Positions 27,596 through 37,257 of a DNA stretch of 64,000 nucleotides are shown piece by piece; within the stretch, counting starts at the first letter, position 1; every line of letters starts with the position of its first letter. The stretch covers positions 620,001-684,000 of the forward strand of contig NZ_CP121660.1 in the NCBI RefSeq assembly GCF_029714365.1. The letters run 5' to 3'. The notes under the pieces were generated by a model that was given only the letters and a program-made list of their open reading frames with translations, was not told where the DNA came from and ran no database searches. The stretch is from Sinorhizobium terangae (GTDB lineage: Bacteria; Pseudomonadota; Alphaproteobacteria; Rhizobiales; Rhizobiaceae). The translations under genes and the position numbers were made by a program.

Positions 27596-27830
27596 ACAGC
27601 CTCCCTACTGCAGGTTTTCCTCTTTCGAACAAAACAGGCAGCAATTCAAAGTTCTGCCGCGTCCCTTTCGCGTCTGGTTAAGATGCGCGGCGCTGCAGGA
27701 CCTGCCTCTCATTCTGCCATTGCGCCCGACTGCTCTCCAAGATGCAGTCACCCGCAAAGCCGTGGAAAAATCTCTTCGCGCCCTCTGTTTTACACCCATA
27801 ACGCGCTTGCGTGCTTCAAAATGTTGTCAT

Positions 27831-27846
27831 AAATTGGCGCCAATTT
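27831..27846. promoter_or_regulatory. Palindromic operator between GntR gene and M20 operon
   Basis: AAATTGGCGCCAATTT is a perfect 16-base palindrome 31 bases before the amidohydrolase start. It is the strongest symmetric site in the 282-base divergent region and fits a dimeric GntR-family regulator; binding is inferred. Confidence 0.7.
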
Positions 27847-27877
27847 TGGATACCATTGTTGTGGAAGCCAGTAAACG

Positions 27878-29302
27878 ATGAAAAATTCCGATGCCGTCTG
27901 GGACCTCGTCGAAAAGAAGCGCGAAGCGTTCTGCTCCTTGAGCGACCGTGTGTGGGACACGCCGGAAACCAACTACGAGGAATACAGCTCGTCCGCTGCG
28001 CACGCGGCCATGCTGGAGAATGAAGGTTTCCGCGTCGCGCGCGGCATTGCCGGCATGCCGACGGCAGTGATGGGCGAGGCGGGCGAGGGCGGCCCGGTTA
28101 TCGCCATCCTTGGAGAGTTCGACGCGCTACCGGGTTTGAGCCAGGAGGCGGGGATTGCCGAGGAGAGGCCGCTCGTTGTCGGCGGCAACGGCCATGGCTG
28201 CGGACATAACCTGCTCGGCGCCGGCTCGATGATGGCGGCAACTGCCGTCAAGGACTATCTGGAGGCCAACCGCATCAGGGCGCGGATTCGCTATTACGGC
28301 TGCCCTGCCGAGGAGGGCGGCTCGTCCAAGGGCTTCATGGTGCGGGCGGGCGTTTTCGACGACGTCGATATCGCCATTTCCTGGCATCCGGCACCCTTCG
28401 CCGGCGTCAACAACCCGATCTCGCTCGCCTGCAACGAGATCAATTTCCACTTCAGCGGCCGCGCCTCGCATGCCGCCGCTTCGCCCCATCTCGGCCGCAG
28501 CGCGCTCGACGCCGTCGAGCTCATGAATGTGGGTGTCAACTATCTGCGCGAGCACATGCCGTCGACCGCCCGCATCCACTATGCCGTCACCGATACCGGC
28601 GGGCACGCACCGAACGTCGTCCAGGCGCGCGCGACGGTGCGCTATCTCGTCCGCGCCCGCAGTCTGCCGGAACTGCTCGATCTGTCCGCCCGCGTAAGGA
28701 ATGTCGCCGACGGCGCGGCACTGATGACCGGCACGACGGTGCGGAGCGAAATCGTCAGCGGCGACGCCAATCTCGTCGGCAACACCCCGCTCGAATCCCT
28801 GATGCATTCGCACCTCGAACGCCTCGGTCCGCCGGTCTTTGATGAAGAGGACCGCGACCTTGCGGCCAAATTCCAGGAGACCTTCTCGAAGGAGGATATT
28901 GCCTCTTCCTTCGAGCGCTTCGGGCTGAAGGTGCGTCGCGGCGTTGCCCTGTGTGACACGATCTTTCCGCCGGAAAGCGGCAACGGCACGCTCGTCGGTT
29001 CGACCGACGTCGGCACGGTGAGTTGGATTGTGCCGACCGTCCAGATGCGCGGCGCGACCTACGCCATCGGAACGCCCGGTCATTCCTGGCAACTCGTCGC
29101 TCAAGGCAAGCTGCCAGCCGCGCACAAGGGCATGGAACATGCGGCAAAGGTGATGGCGAGCACGGCGCTCGACCTGATCCTGAAGCCCGATCTCATAGCC
29201 GCCGCCAAGGCCGATCATGCGGCGAGACTGGACGGCACGCCTTTCGTGAACCCGATCCCGGACGATGTCGATCCGCCGCTGCCGGAGAAGCGCGATGCTT
29301 GA
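27878..29302 (+). CDS. M20-family amidohydrolase (AbgB-like)
   Basis: A 474-residue M20 metallohydrolase. The metal-ligand region 'GHGCGHNLLGAG' (His106, His110) and 'PAEEGG' (Glu145, Glu146) match the aminobenzoyl-glutamate hydrolase AbgB subgroup, which cleaves N-acyl amino acids. No signal peptide, so it acts in the cytoplasm on imported substrate. ATG 27878 overlaps no upstream gene. The stop overlaps the next start by eight bases, coupling it to the M28-like gene. Confidence 0.87.
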   Translation: MKNSDAVWDLVEKKREAFCSLSDRVWDTPETNYEEYSSSAAHAAMLENEGFRVARGIAGMPTAVMGEAGEGGPVIAILGEFDALPGLSQEAGIAEERPLVVGGNGHGCGHNLLGAGSMMAATAVKDYLEANRIRARIRYYGCPAEEGGSSKGFMVRAGVFDDVDIAISWHPAPFAGVNNPISLACNEINFHFSGRASHAAASPHLGRSALDAVELMNVGVNYLREHMPSTARIHYAVTDTGGHAPNVVQARATVRYLVRARSLPELLDLSARVRNVADGAALMTGTTVRSEIVSGDANLVGNTPLESLMHSHLERLGPPVFDEEDRDLAAKFQETFSKEDIASSFERFGLKVRRGVALCDTIFPPESGNGTLVGSTDVGTVSWIVPTVQMRGATYAIGTPGHSWQLVAQGKLPAAHKGMEHAAKVMASTALDLILKPDLIAAAKADHAARLDGTPFVNPIPDDVDPPLPEKRDA

Positions 29303-30989
29303 CCTAGCTCAACCCGATCGAGAGCGGCTGGCTGCCCATATCGAGGAGTTCGGCCGCCGCATCAAGCTCTCGGGAACGCCTGAGGAACTTGAGAGCTTCC
29401 GTTATCTCGAACGGGAGATGGCGTCCTACGGCTATCGCACGGAGCTTCTGTTCCACGACGCCTATATCAGCCTGCCCGGACAGGCTCGCGTCGAGGCAAA
29501 CGGCGAAAACCTGCGCTGCATCACGCATTCGATGTCGGTTGCGACGACAAGCGACGGCATCCGCGCGCCGATCGTCTATGTCGGTGAGGGCGACGAGGCG
29601 GCCTTCGCCTCCGTCGATGTCAGAGGCAAGACCGTTCTTGTCGATGGCATTGCCACCGAGGAAGTGACCGCGCTCGCAAGCGCGCATGGCGCTCTGGGCC
29701 AGCTTCATATCAGCCCGAACGAACACCTTTACGAAATGTGCGTTTCACCGGTATGGGGCAGTCCCTCGCAGGTTACGCGGCCGAAGCTTCCAACGACGGT
29801 CGTTTGTACGATCGCGCGCGACGACGGCGCGAGGCTACGGGCGCAATGCCAAGCGGGCGAGATCGTGCTGGTGTCGCTTTGGGCGGACGTCGATACCAGC
29901 TGGCGCAAAACGCCCATTCTCGTTGCGGAGCTGCCTGCTGAAAAGAAAGTGGACGACGGCGCCCCTTTCGTGCTGTTTTCCGGCCATCACGACACCTGGC
30001 ACTACGGTGTCATGGACAACGGATGCGCCAACGCCACCATGCTGGAGGCGGCAAGGTTGCTCGCCGCGCGGCGCGGCCCGTGGCGGCGGGGCTTGCGTCT
30101 CTGCTTCTGGTCCGGCCATTCGCATGGGCGCTATTCGGGATCCGCCTGGTATGCGGACGAATATTGGGACGAGCTCGATCGGCGCTGCGTCGCCCATGTG
30201 AATGTCGATTCGACCGGCGGCGAGGGGGCAAGCGTGCTTACCAACTCGGCTGTCATCGACGAGTTGAAATCCGTTGCGGCTGAAGCGGTCGAGGCGGTAA
30301 GCGGACAGCGCCACGCCGGTCGCCGCCACGGCCGCGCCGCGGACCAGTCGTTCTGGGGTGTTGGCATACCGTCGATGTTCGGCAGCCTCAGCCATCAGCC
30401 GCCCGGTCCCGTCAAGATGCTGACGGCGCTTGGCTGGTGGTGGCATACGCCGCACGACATGGTAGAGCACATCGATCTCGACAACCTTGAACGCGACACG
30501 GCAATCGTGCTGCGCGTTCTGTGGCGCCTGTTGACTGCGCCAGTGCTACCGCTCGACTACACCGCCGTTGCCGCTTCGATGAGGAAGGAACTGCTGACCC
30601 TTCAGGACCGCCTCGGCGACCGCATGGACATCGACATTTTGATTTCGCGCCTTGGCGCGTTCGAGGAAGCGGTACAGGCTGTGAACAGGATGGCCGAGAG
30701 CGCCGGCGAGGACGCGCTGGAAGCGATCAACCGCTCCCTCATGCAGGTGTCTCGTCTGCTCGTGCCCCTCAATTACACGACCGGACACCGCTTCAGCCAC
30801 GACAGCGCCCTGCCGCACCCGGCCTGGCCATCGCTTGCCGGCCTGCGCGAGCTTGCCGACCTGCCGCAGAGCTCGCCCGAACTGCCGTTTTATGCCGTGC
30901 ACGCCCGACAATGCCGAAACCTCGCTGCACATGCCTTGCGGGAGGCGCGGGCAACACTGGCAGCCGCCCTCAAACACGACACGCGCTGA
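29295..30989 (+). CDS. M28-like metallopeptidase with altered active site
   Basis: A 564-residue cytoplasmic protein with an N-terminal half that contains a PA-like segment (about 60-210) and an M28 fold. Metal-site residues are visible in 'GHHDTWHYGVMDNG' (His231, Asp233, Asp241), 'HVNVDSTG' (Asp305) and 'WWHTPHD' (His384 or His387). The family's Glu-Glu pair in 'GEE.G' is replaced by 'SGHSHGRYSGS' (274-278). Start ATG 29295 lies inside the M20 gene end. Together they suggest release of an amino acid from an unusual conjugate or peptide. Confidence 0.83.
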   Translation: MLDLAQPDRERLAAHIEEFGRRIKLSGTPEELESFRYLEREMASYGYRTELLFHDAYISLPGQARVEANGENLRCITHSMSVATTSDGIRAPIVYVGEGDEAAFASVDVRGKTVLVDGIATEEVTALASAHGALGQLHISPNEHLYEMCVSPVWGSPSQVTRPKLPTTVVCTIARDDGARLRAQCQAGEIVLVSLWADVDTSWRKTPILVAELPAEKKVDDGAPFVLFSGHHDTWHYGVMDNGCANATMLEAARLLAARRGPWRRGLRLCFWSGHSHGRYSGSAWYADEYWDELDRRCVAHVNVDSTGGEGASVLTNSAVIDELKSVAAEAVEAVSGQRHAGRRHGRAADQSFWGVGIPSMFGSLSHQPPGPVKMLTALGWWWHTPHDMVEHIDLDNLERDTAIVLRVLWRLLTAPVLPLDYTAVAASMRKELLTLQDRLGDRMDIDILISRLGAFEEAVQAVNRMAESAGEDALEAINRSLMQVSRLLVPLNYTTGHRFSHDSALPHPAWPSLAGLRELADLPQSSPELPFYAVHARQCRNLAAHALREARATLAAALKHDTR

Positions 30990-31057
30990 AAGGCGCGGAT
31001 CGATCAATCGCAAAGCCGGCCACCAAAAAGGCCCGGCAAAAAGAAGGGAACTGAAAC

Positions 31058-31903
31058 ATGAAACGAAGCAGATTTGTCGCCGCCATTTTCATGGCCGGCC
31101 TTTCCTTGACCGCCACGTCGGCGCTGGCCAAGGACTGGACGCATGTCCGGGTCGGGATCGAAGGCGCCTTCCCGCCATGGAATGCGCTCGATTCCCAGGG
31201 CCAGCTCACCGGATTCGACGTCGATTTGATCAAGGATGTTTGTGCCCGCGCCAAGGTGGAATGCGAGTTGATGACGGGCGAATGGACCAGCCTCATCCCC
31301 AGTCTCAACGCCGGCAAGTTCGATCTCATCATGACGCTCGGCATCAATGAGAAGCGCAAGCAGGTCGTCGACTTCACCATCCCCTATGCGAGTGGTGTCG
31401 CGACTTTCCTGATTGCCAAGAACGGACCGGTCACCGAGTTGCCGATGACCGGCGAGCGCCTTAATCTCAACGACAAGGCGAAGGCCGATCCGGTCATGAA
31501 GACGATCGGCGAAGCGCTCGACGGCAAGACCGTCGGCGTTGTGCAGTCGACCAGCCAGGAACAGCTCATCAACGCCTATTTCGGCGACACCGTCACGGTG
31601 CGCGCCTACAAGAACTCCGGCGAACGCGATCTCGACCTCAAGGCTGGGCGCATCGATGCCGGGTTCGACAGCGGCGTCTATGGAACGTCGATGCTCGCCA
31701 AGCCCGGCAACGAGGGCCTCGCCATGACAGGACCTTTGGTCAAGGGCGCGATGCTGGCAACGGAAGTGGCGATGGGCATGCGCAAGGGGGAGGCTGAGTT
31801 GAAGGCGAGGTTCGACGACGCGATCAAGGCCGCAGCGGCTGACGGCGTTATTCGTGCGCTCTCCGAAAAATGGAGCAAGCTCGATCTTACGCCCTCGTTC
31901 TAA
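31058..31903 (+). CDS. Polar amino acid ABC importer, binding protein 1
   Basis: A 281-residue periplasmic binding protein (family 3, lysine/arginine/ornithine/histidine type) with signal peptide ending at 'SALAKDWTHVRVG'. The fold markers 'EGAFPPWNALDSQGQLTGFDVDL' region and 'LNAGKFDLIMTLGIN' are typical. It is the first of two binding proteins in this operon. A GC-rich hairpin follows, before the permease genes. The exact ligand is not readable. Confidence 0.88.
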   Translation: MKRSRFVAAIFMAGLSLTATSALAKDWTHVRVGIEGAFPPWNALDSQGQLTGFDVDLIKDVCARAKVECELMTGEWTSLIPSLNAGKFDLIMTLGINEKRKQVVDFTIPYASGVATFLIAKNGPVTELPMTGERLNLNDKAKADPVMKTIGEALDGKTVGVVQSTSQEQLINAYFGDTVTVRAYKNSGERDLDLKAGRIDAGFDSGVYGTSMLAKPGNEGLAMTGPLVKGAMLATEVAMGMRKGEAELKARFDDAIKAAAADGVIRALSEKWSKLDLTPSF

Positions 31904-31916
31904 CAACGGACTGGCA

Positions 31917-31938
31917 GGGCGGGCCGCAAGGCCCGTCC
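31917..31938 (+). terminator. Intra-operon hairpin after binding protein 1
   Basis: Stem GGGCGGGCC / GGCCCGTCC (one G-U pair) with tetraloop gcaa and no T run. Its place after a binding-protein gene suggests message stabilisation or partial termination. Confidence 0.65.
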
Positions 31939-32013
31939 GGCACCACTCGACGGACATCCAGCCATGAACAGCGAGTCAGTCTTCTGAGCGCTTGGCCAAG
32001 GACCATCGTCTCC

Positions 32014-32733
32014 ATGAGTAATCCCGGTTTCCTCGACATCATCAGTTTCGGGCCTGACAGGTGGGGTCACGCGCTTGCCGCGGGCGCGTGGATGACGATC
32101 CTGATCGCGCTTGCCGGCTTTGCGATCGGCAGCGTCATCGGTACCCTCGGCGCGTGGGCGAAGATATCCGGCGGCCGGTTCCTCCGGATGTTCGCCGATG
32201 CCTATACGACGATCTTGCGCGGCATTCCGGATCTGCTCGTCATCTACCTTTTCTATTTCGGCGGCAGCGCCGTCGTGACGGCGGTCGGGCAGTTCTTCGG
32301 CGCCGAGGGCTTCGTCAGCTTTCCGGGCTTTCTCGCTGGTGCGCTTGCGGTCGGCTTGACCTCCGGTGCCCAGCAGACGGAGGTTTTCCGTGGCGCTTTC
32401 CGTGCCGTCCATCCGGGCGAACTGGAGGCGGCGACCGCCTGCGGTATGGGCCGCGTGCTCAAGTTCCGCCGCATCACCGCGCCGCTGACGCTGCGCCACG
32501 CGCTGCCCGGACTCGGCAATGTCTGGCAGGTGGTGCTGAAAGAGTCGGCGCTCGTTTCGGTCACCGGCGTCGTCGAGCTTCTGCGCCAAGCCCAAATCGG
32601 CGCCGGATCGACCAGTCTGCCTTTCGATTTCTATTTCATCGCCGCGATGATCTATCTCGCGATTTCCACCGTTTCCGGCCTCTTCCTCAATGCCTCGGAA
32701 CGCTGGTTCTCGCGCGGCGTCAGGAGGGGTTGA
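32014..32733 (+). CDS. Polar amino acid ABC permease (HisQ-like)
   Basis: A 239-residue inner-membrane permease, ATG 32014. 'RGIPDLLVIYLFYFGG' and the EAA-type loop 'GELEAATACGMGRVLKFRRI' are typical of HisQ/ArtQ permeases. The open frame extends upstream to 31870 but that part overlaps the hairpin. The stop overlaps the next ATG by one base. Confidence 0.87.
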   Translation: MSNPGFLDIISFGPDRWGHALAAGAWMTILIALAGFAIGSVIGTLGAWAKISGGRFLRMFADAYTTILRGIPDLLVIYLFYFGGSAVVTAVGQFFGAEGFVSFPGFLAGALAVGLTSGAQQTEVFRGAFRAVHPGELEAATACGMGRVLKFRRITAPLTLRHALPGLGNVWQVVLKESALVSVTGVVELLRQAQIGAGSTSLPFDFYFIAAMIYLAISTVSGLFLNASERWFSRGVRRG

Positions 32734-33455
32734 TGGATATCGCCTTTGCCGCGGAAACGCTGATAAGCCTGCTCTCGGCCCTGCCGCTCACGCTTGAGCT
32801 CGCAATAACGGCAATCGCTCTCGGTGCGGTTCTCGCTCTTGCTCTGGCGCTCGCGCGCCTCTCCGGCATCCTCGTGCTCGACTGGTTCGCGCGCCTCTAC
32901 GTGTTCATTTTTCGCGGAACTCCGCTGCTCGTCCAGATCTTCCTGATCTACTACGGTCTTAGCCAGTTTGGCGCGGTCAGGCACAGCATCTTTTGGCCGG
33001 TGCTGCGCGAGCCCTATTGGTGTGCCGTGCTTGCCCTGATGCTGAACACCGCGGCCTATGCGAGCGAGATCATTCGCGGCGGCTTGCTTTCAGTGCCGCA
33101 CGGGCAGGTCGAGGCCGCGCGCGCCTGCGGCATGCCGCGTTTCATGATCTTCCGCCGCATCGTCATGCCGCTTGCCATCCGCCAGGCACTGCCCGGCTAC
33201 GGCAACGAGATGATCTCTATGGTGAAGGCGACCTCGCTCGCCTCGATCATCACGCTCATGGAAATCACCGGGGTTGCCGCCAAGATCATTTCCGAAACCT
33301 TCCGGGTGATCGAGGTCTTCGTCGTCGCCGGCGCCATCTATCTCACCATCAATTTCCTGCTCACCCGGCTCATCGCCTTCGTCGAGTACCAGTTGAGCCC
33401 GCATCAGCGCCAGCCGCTGCCCATGACCGGCAGGCTGAAGGGAGAATCCCATTGA
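32733..33455 (+). CDS. Polar amino acid ABC permease (HisM-like)
   Basis: A 240-residue permease starting at ATG 32733 (TGATG overlap). '[17 protein letters not shown]' and '[21 protein letters not shown]' mark the family. With the HisQ-like subunit it forms the channel. It closely parallels the permease at 37993, pointing to duplication of the whole importer. Confidence 0.88.
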   Translation: MDIAFAAETLISLLSALPLTLELAITAIALGAVLALALALARLSGILVLDWFARLYVFIFRGTPLLVQIFLIYYGLSQFGAVRHSIFWPVLREPYWCAVLALMLNTAAYASEIIRGGLLSVPHGQVEAARACGMPRFMIFRRIVMPLAIRQALPGYGNEMISMVKATSLASIITLMEITGVAAKIISETFRVIEVFVVAGAIYLTINFLLTRLIAFVEYQLSPHQRQPLPMTGRLKGESH

Positions 33456-33457
33456 AC

Positions 33458-34234
33458 ATGTCCGCAAAAGCCGCTCCGTTCGTCGCCATCAGTGTCCGGG
33501 ATCTGCACAAGAGCTTCGGCCCGGTCGAGGTACTGAAAGGGATATCGATCGACGCGCATGAGGGCGAGGTGATCTCGATCCTCGGCTCGTCGGGTTCGGG
33601 AAAATCGACGCTCTTGCGCTGCATCAACATGCTGGAGGTGCCGGATTCCGGCTCCATCGCGGTGGCCGGCGAGACGATCCGCCTCAAGGCGGCGGGCGGC
33701 GGCAAAAGCCGGCCTGCCGACCGGAAGCAGGTCGACCGCATCCGCTCCGAGCTCGGCATGGTCTTCCAGAGCTTCAATCTCTGGTCCCACAAGACGGTGC
33801 TGGAGAACGTTATCGAGGCGCCCGTCCATGTGCTGAAGCGGCCGCGCAGGGAAGCGATCGACGAGGCGGAGGCGCTGCTTGCCAAGGTTGGCATCGCCGA
33901 CAAGCGCAACCACTACCCCGCTCATCTTTCCGGCGGCCAGCAGCAGCGTGCAGCGATTGCCCGTGCGCTCGCCATGCGGCCGAAGGCGATGCTTTTCGAC
34001 GAGCCGACCTCCGCACTCGATCCGGAACTCGTCGGCGAGGTGCTGCGCGTCATGCGCGGGCTCGCCGAAGAAGGCAGAACGATGCTGGTCGTGACCCACG
34101 AGATGGGCTTCGCCCGCGATGTATCGAGCCGCGTCGTCTTCCTGCACAAGGGCGCGATTGAGGAGGAGGGCGCGCCTCATAACGTCTTCACCAGCTCGAA
34201 ATCCGAACGTTTCCGGCAGTTCATCAGCAATTAG
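33458..34234 (+). CDS. Polar amino acid ABC ATPase (HisP/GlnQ-like)
   Basis: A 258-residue ATPase: Walker A 'GSSGSGKST', Q-loop '[13 protein letters not shown]', signature '[15 protein letters not shown]', Walker B '[15 protein letters not shown]', H-loop 'VVTHEMGFA'. I chose ATG 33458; a TTG at 33452 overlaps the permease stop. Highly similar to the ATPase at 38725, including '[11 protein letters not shown]' and 'PVHVLKRPR'. Confidence 0.9.
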   Translation: MSAKAAPFVAISVRDLHKSFGPVEVLKGISIDAHEGEVISILGSSGSGKSTLLRCINMLEVPDSGSIAVAGETIRLKAAGGGKSRPADRKQVDRIRSELGMVFQSFNLWSHKTVLENVIEAPVHVLKRPRREAIDEAEALLAKVGIADKRNHYPAHLSGGQQQRAAIARALAMRPKAMLFDEPTSALDPELVGEVLRVMRGLAEEGRTMLVVTHEMGFARDVSSRVVFLHKGAIEEEGAPHNVFTSSKSERFRQFISN

Positions 34235-34291
34235 GCGAATGACCTCCTGAAAGAACCAAATAACCACCAGAGCAAAAAGGGGAATATCGAA

Positions 34292-35146
34292 ATGCAGAAA
34301 ACAACCGCGATCATGGCGGCCCTCGCCGTTGCCACGGGGCTTCTCGCCACGACGGCACAGGCGGAAGAAAAGAAGTGGACGAAGATCACCATTGCCACCG
34401 AAGGCGCCTTCCCGCCCTATAATCTCACCAAGGCGGACGGCACGTTGGACGGCTACGAGATCGAGCTCAGCAAATATCTCTGCGATCACATGAAGGTGGA
34501 ATGCACCATCATTCCGCAGGCCTTCGACGGGATGATCCCAGCTCTCAATGCCGGTAAGTTCGACGCCATCATGGCAGGCATGTCGGCGACGGAAAAGCGC
34601 AAGGAAGTTATCAACTTTTCCATCTCCTACGGCAGCACCGGCCAAGCTTTCGCGACGCTCAAGGGCAGCGAGCTTGAAACCTTGCCGATGAAAGGCGAAC
34701 TCTTCTCGCTGGCGTCCAACGAGGCGGGTGCCCGCAAGGCCGTCGAAGAGCTGAAGCCGCTTGTCGAAGGCAAGACGATCGGCGTCCAGAGCGCTTCGAT
34801 CGCGGCGCGCTTCATCGACGAGTATCTTAAAGAAATCGTCGAAGTGCGCGAATACAAGACGACTGAACAGCACGATCTCGATCTGGTCGCCGGCCGGGTC
34901 GATCTTGTCATGGCCTCGATGGGTTACCTGAAAACCGCGGTCGAAAAGCCTGCGAATGCCGACATGACTATCGTCGGACCGCGCTTCCAGGGCGGCTTCC
35001 TCGGTGCCGGCAGCTCCGTCGGGCTGCGCAAGAGCGACACCGACCTGCAGGCGATGTTCGACGACGCCATCACCGCGGCGAAGGCGGACGGCACGATTAA
35101 AAGCCTTTCGGAAAAGTGGTTCGGCTTCGACCTGACGCCGCAATAA
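34292..35146 (+). CDS. Polar amino acid ABC importer, binding protein 2
   Basis: A 284-residue family 3 binding protein with signal peptide ending near 'TAQAEEKKWTKIT'. 'TEGAFPPYNLTKADGTLDG' and 'LNAGKFDAIMAGMSATEKRK' match lysine/arginine/ornithine-binding proteins. It is the second binding protein of this operon, placed at its end, and differs clearly from the first, so the importer may accept two ligand classes. Confidence 0.88.
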   Translation: MQKTTAIMAALAVATGLLATTAQAEEKKWTKITIATEGAFPPYNLTKADGTLDGYEIELSKYLCDHMKVECTIIPQAFDGMIPALNAGKFDAIMAGMSATEKRKEVINFSISYGSTGQAFATLKGSELETLPMKGELFSLASNEAGARKAVEELKPLVEGKTIGVQSASIAARFIDEYLKEIVEVREYKTTEQHDLDLVAGRVDLVMASMGYLKTAVEKPANADMTIVGPRFQGGFLGAGSSVGLRKSDTDLQAMFDDAITAAKADGTIKSLSEKWFGFDLTPQ

Positions 35147-35225
35147 GGCATTTCTGCGGTGGGGCGCAAGAGCCGCGTATTCGTCGGAATGCGCGGTGTC
35201 TGCGCGGCGCGTTAACGCACGTCGC

Positions 35226-35258
35226 GTTGATTAGCGAAGCGGCTTTGCGTTAATCAAC
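35226..35258. terminator. Possible bidirectional terminator between convergent genes
   Basis: GTTGATTA and TAATCAAC form 8-bp arms, with an inner GCGAAGC/CTTTGC stem around GG. It lies between binding protein 2 (+) and the HutC-like gene (-). The remainder of 35147-35383 contains nothing else recognisable. Confidence 0.5.
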
Positions 35259-35383
35259 AGGATCGCCAATAACGCCGTGGGTGATTGGTGCTTTGGTTCA
35301 ATCCCGTTCAACGTGAGGAGGCAACCACCCATCTGCCAAGCGATAGCCGCAATCACTACCGTGGTTCCATATACAAGATGGCC

Positions 35384-36112
35384 CTATTCCTCAAACATCT
35401 TGCCCGTGCGTGCCTCCAGTCGATAGCGGTGACCGGGGTAGATGAGGCGGGCGGTGGAGACGACGTGTCGTCCCGACCATGTCCGGCGGCGTATTGCGAG
35501 ACACGGCTCGCTCTTGAGAATTGACAGCAGCTTGCATTCCCAGGACTGCGGCATTGCCGCCTCGACGATGTGCTCAGAACCGCTAAGCGGGGCTGCAGCC
35601 GTGAGATAGGCGTTCGGCGTGATTGAGGAGAACTCCTGCGCGAGATAGTCGGGAGCTGCCGCCGGATTAACGAAGCGATCTTCTATCTGCACCGGCACGC
35701 CGTTTTCGCTGTGAACAATCAGCGAGTGGAACACCGCTGCGCCGATCGCTAAATCGAGCGCGTCCGCGGTTTCGGGAGAAGCAGCTTCCTGGGCGAGAAT
35801 TACAACGGAGGCCTCGTGCGTATGGCCACGCTCGGCAATTTCGTCGGCGATGTTGCGCACTTCAAACAGGGCCGAGTAACCCTTACGCTCGGCAACAAAG
35901 GAGCCGACGCCCTGAATGCGGACCAGTTCACCCTCGTTTGCAAGTTCACGCAGCGCGCGGTTAGCGGTCATCTTGCTGACGCCGAGTTCAGTCACCAATT
36001 CGTTCTCGGAAGGCACGCGATGCCTGGGAGGCCACTCGCCACTGTGGATGCGGTCAAGGATCATCTGCTTCACACCGGCGTAAAGCGGTGCGGTATCGTT
36101 GTCCCGCTTCAT
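35384..36112 (-). CDS. HutC-like GntR/UTRA transcriptional repressor
   Basis: A 242-residue GntR protein of the HutC group. The winged helix includes 'PSENELVTELGVSKMTANRALRELANEGELVRIQGVGSF' pattern; the UTRA ligand domain follows from about residue 85 ('VPVQIEDRFVNP', 'LAIRRRTWSG', 'ARLIYPGHRYRLE'). HutC proteins sense urocanate. I start at ATG 36112, which gives the usual length; the frame is open to 36205. It is divergent from the operon with the HutH-like gene, so it probably controls that operon and senses its product, perhaps a urocanate-like acid. Confidence 0.87.
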   Translation of the reverse strand: MKRDNDTAPLYAGVKQMILDRIHSGEWPPRHRVPSENELVTELGVSKMTANRALRELANEGELVRIQGVGSFVAERKGYSALFEVRNIADEIAERGHTHEASVVILAQEAASPETADALDLAIGAAVFHSLIVHSENGVPVQIEDRFVNPAAAPDYLAQEFSSITPNAYLTAAAPLSGSEHIVEAAMPQSWECKLLSILKSEPCLAIRRRTWSGRHVVSTARLIYPGHRYRLEARTGKMFEE

Positions 36113-36205
36113 CTCGCTTGGACGCTTCAATGCCTTTTCCTTTTGCGACGGCGGAATCCGCTCGATTAAATCGACTTTCCTCTTGCATAACACAAAATGT
36201 GACAT

Positions 36206-36317
36206 ATGCTACCCTATACAACCTCGACACACGGCCAACAGAGCTGGTGTCGGGCAAGCCGGCGGAGACTGGCGTCGGGCCGCAAGGCCAATCGTAACCT
36301 CAGAGGAGAACTCACCG
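36206..36317. promoter_or_regulatory. Divergent promoter region between HutC-like gene and importer
   Basis: About 110 bases (200 if hutC starts at 36112) that must hold both promoters. AT-rich 'ATGTGACATATG' and 'CCTATACAAC' near 36197-36222 are candidate HutC half-sites; I do not see a clean palindrome. CAGAGGAGAA before 36318 is the ribosome site of the binding-protein gene. Confidence 0.45.
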
Positions 36318-37160
36318 ATGAACTTCAGCAAGCTTGTTCTTGCCAGCGCTTTTGCGCTTTCGACTTTCGCCGCTCCTGTTGCTGCTAAAGACTGGAAGGC
36401 TGCCACGATTACGCTTGAGGGCGCCTATGCGCCCTGGAACATGACCAATGCCGACGGCACGCTGGGCGGCTTCGAGCCGGAACTTGCCAAGGTGCTGTGC
36501 GAGCGGGCCAAGATCGAGTGCACGCTCGTCGCCTCCGACTGGGATGGCATGATCCCGGCTCTTAATGCCGGCAAGTTCGATGTCATCATGGACGCCCTGT
36601 CGATCACCGAGGACCGCAAGAAGGTCATCGACTTCACTATTCCCTACGCTGCGACGCCGGCGGCCTTCGCAACCGCTAAAGACAGCCCGCTGGCAAACGC
36701 GGCCGGCACCGGCGCGACAATCAAGATGACGCCCGGCCAGACCGGCGTTAAAGAGGTCGAAGCGTTGAAAGAAGCCTTCAAGGGCAAGACCATCGGCATT
36801 CAGGCAGCCACCGTTTACGCCAAGTTCATTTATGACAATTTCGGCGACATCGCAGAGGTGCGCGAGTACAAGACCGGTGCAGACCGCGACCTCGATCTCC
36901 AGACCGGCCGCATCGATCTCGGTTTCGATGACGCCGTCTATTTCGCCAATGCCTTCCAGTCCGCAAACGATAGCCTGGCCTTTACTGGCCCGGAAATCGT
37001 AGGCCCGATTTGGGGTGAGGGTGAGGGCCTCGGCATCCGTCAGGCCGATACAGACCTGCGCGACAAGTTCAACGAAGCGATCAAGTCCGCGCTCGCCGAC
37101 GGTACCGTGAAGAACCTGTCGATGAAGTGGTTTAAGGTCGACGTCAGCCCGCAGAATTGA
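36318..37160 (+). CDS. Polar amino acid ABC importer, binding protein 3
   Basis: A 280-residue family 3 binding protein, first gene of the HutC-controlled operon. Signal peptide ends at 'APVAAKDWKAATITLEG'. 'EGAYAPWNMTNADGTLGGFEPEL' region and 'LNAGKFDVIMDALSITEDRKK' are typical. The start ATG 36318 has AGAGGAGAA upstream. Downstream, GCCCGC-GCGGGC at 37162-37173 is a short palindrome of unclear role. Confidence 0.88.
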   Translation: MNFSKLVLASAFALSTFAAPVAAKDWKAATITLEGAYAPWNMTNADGTLGGFEPELAKVLCERAKIECTLVASDWDGMIPALNAGKFDVIMDALSITEDRKKVIDFTIPYAATPAAFATAKDSPLANAAGTGATIKMTPGQTGVKEVEALKEAFKGKTIGIQAATVYAKFIYDNFGDIAEVREYKTGADRDLDLQTGRIDLGFDDAVYFANAFQSANDSLAFTGPEIVGPIWGEGEGLGIRQADTDLRDKFNEAIKSALADGTVKNLSMKWFKVDVSPQN

Positions 37161-37257
37161 CGCCCGCGCGGGCCGAAAGGGCGGTCTCACGGCTCGATGC
37201 CGGGGACCGCTTGCTGTTCTGATATCGCCGAGAAGGCGGTGGGGCGGGGAACTTGAT

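Noticed and set aside
33404..35143. 579-codon minus-strand open frame
   Set aside because: Runs antisense through an ABC ATPase and a binding-protein gene with clear family motifs; GC-rich third positions create such frames.
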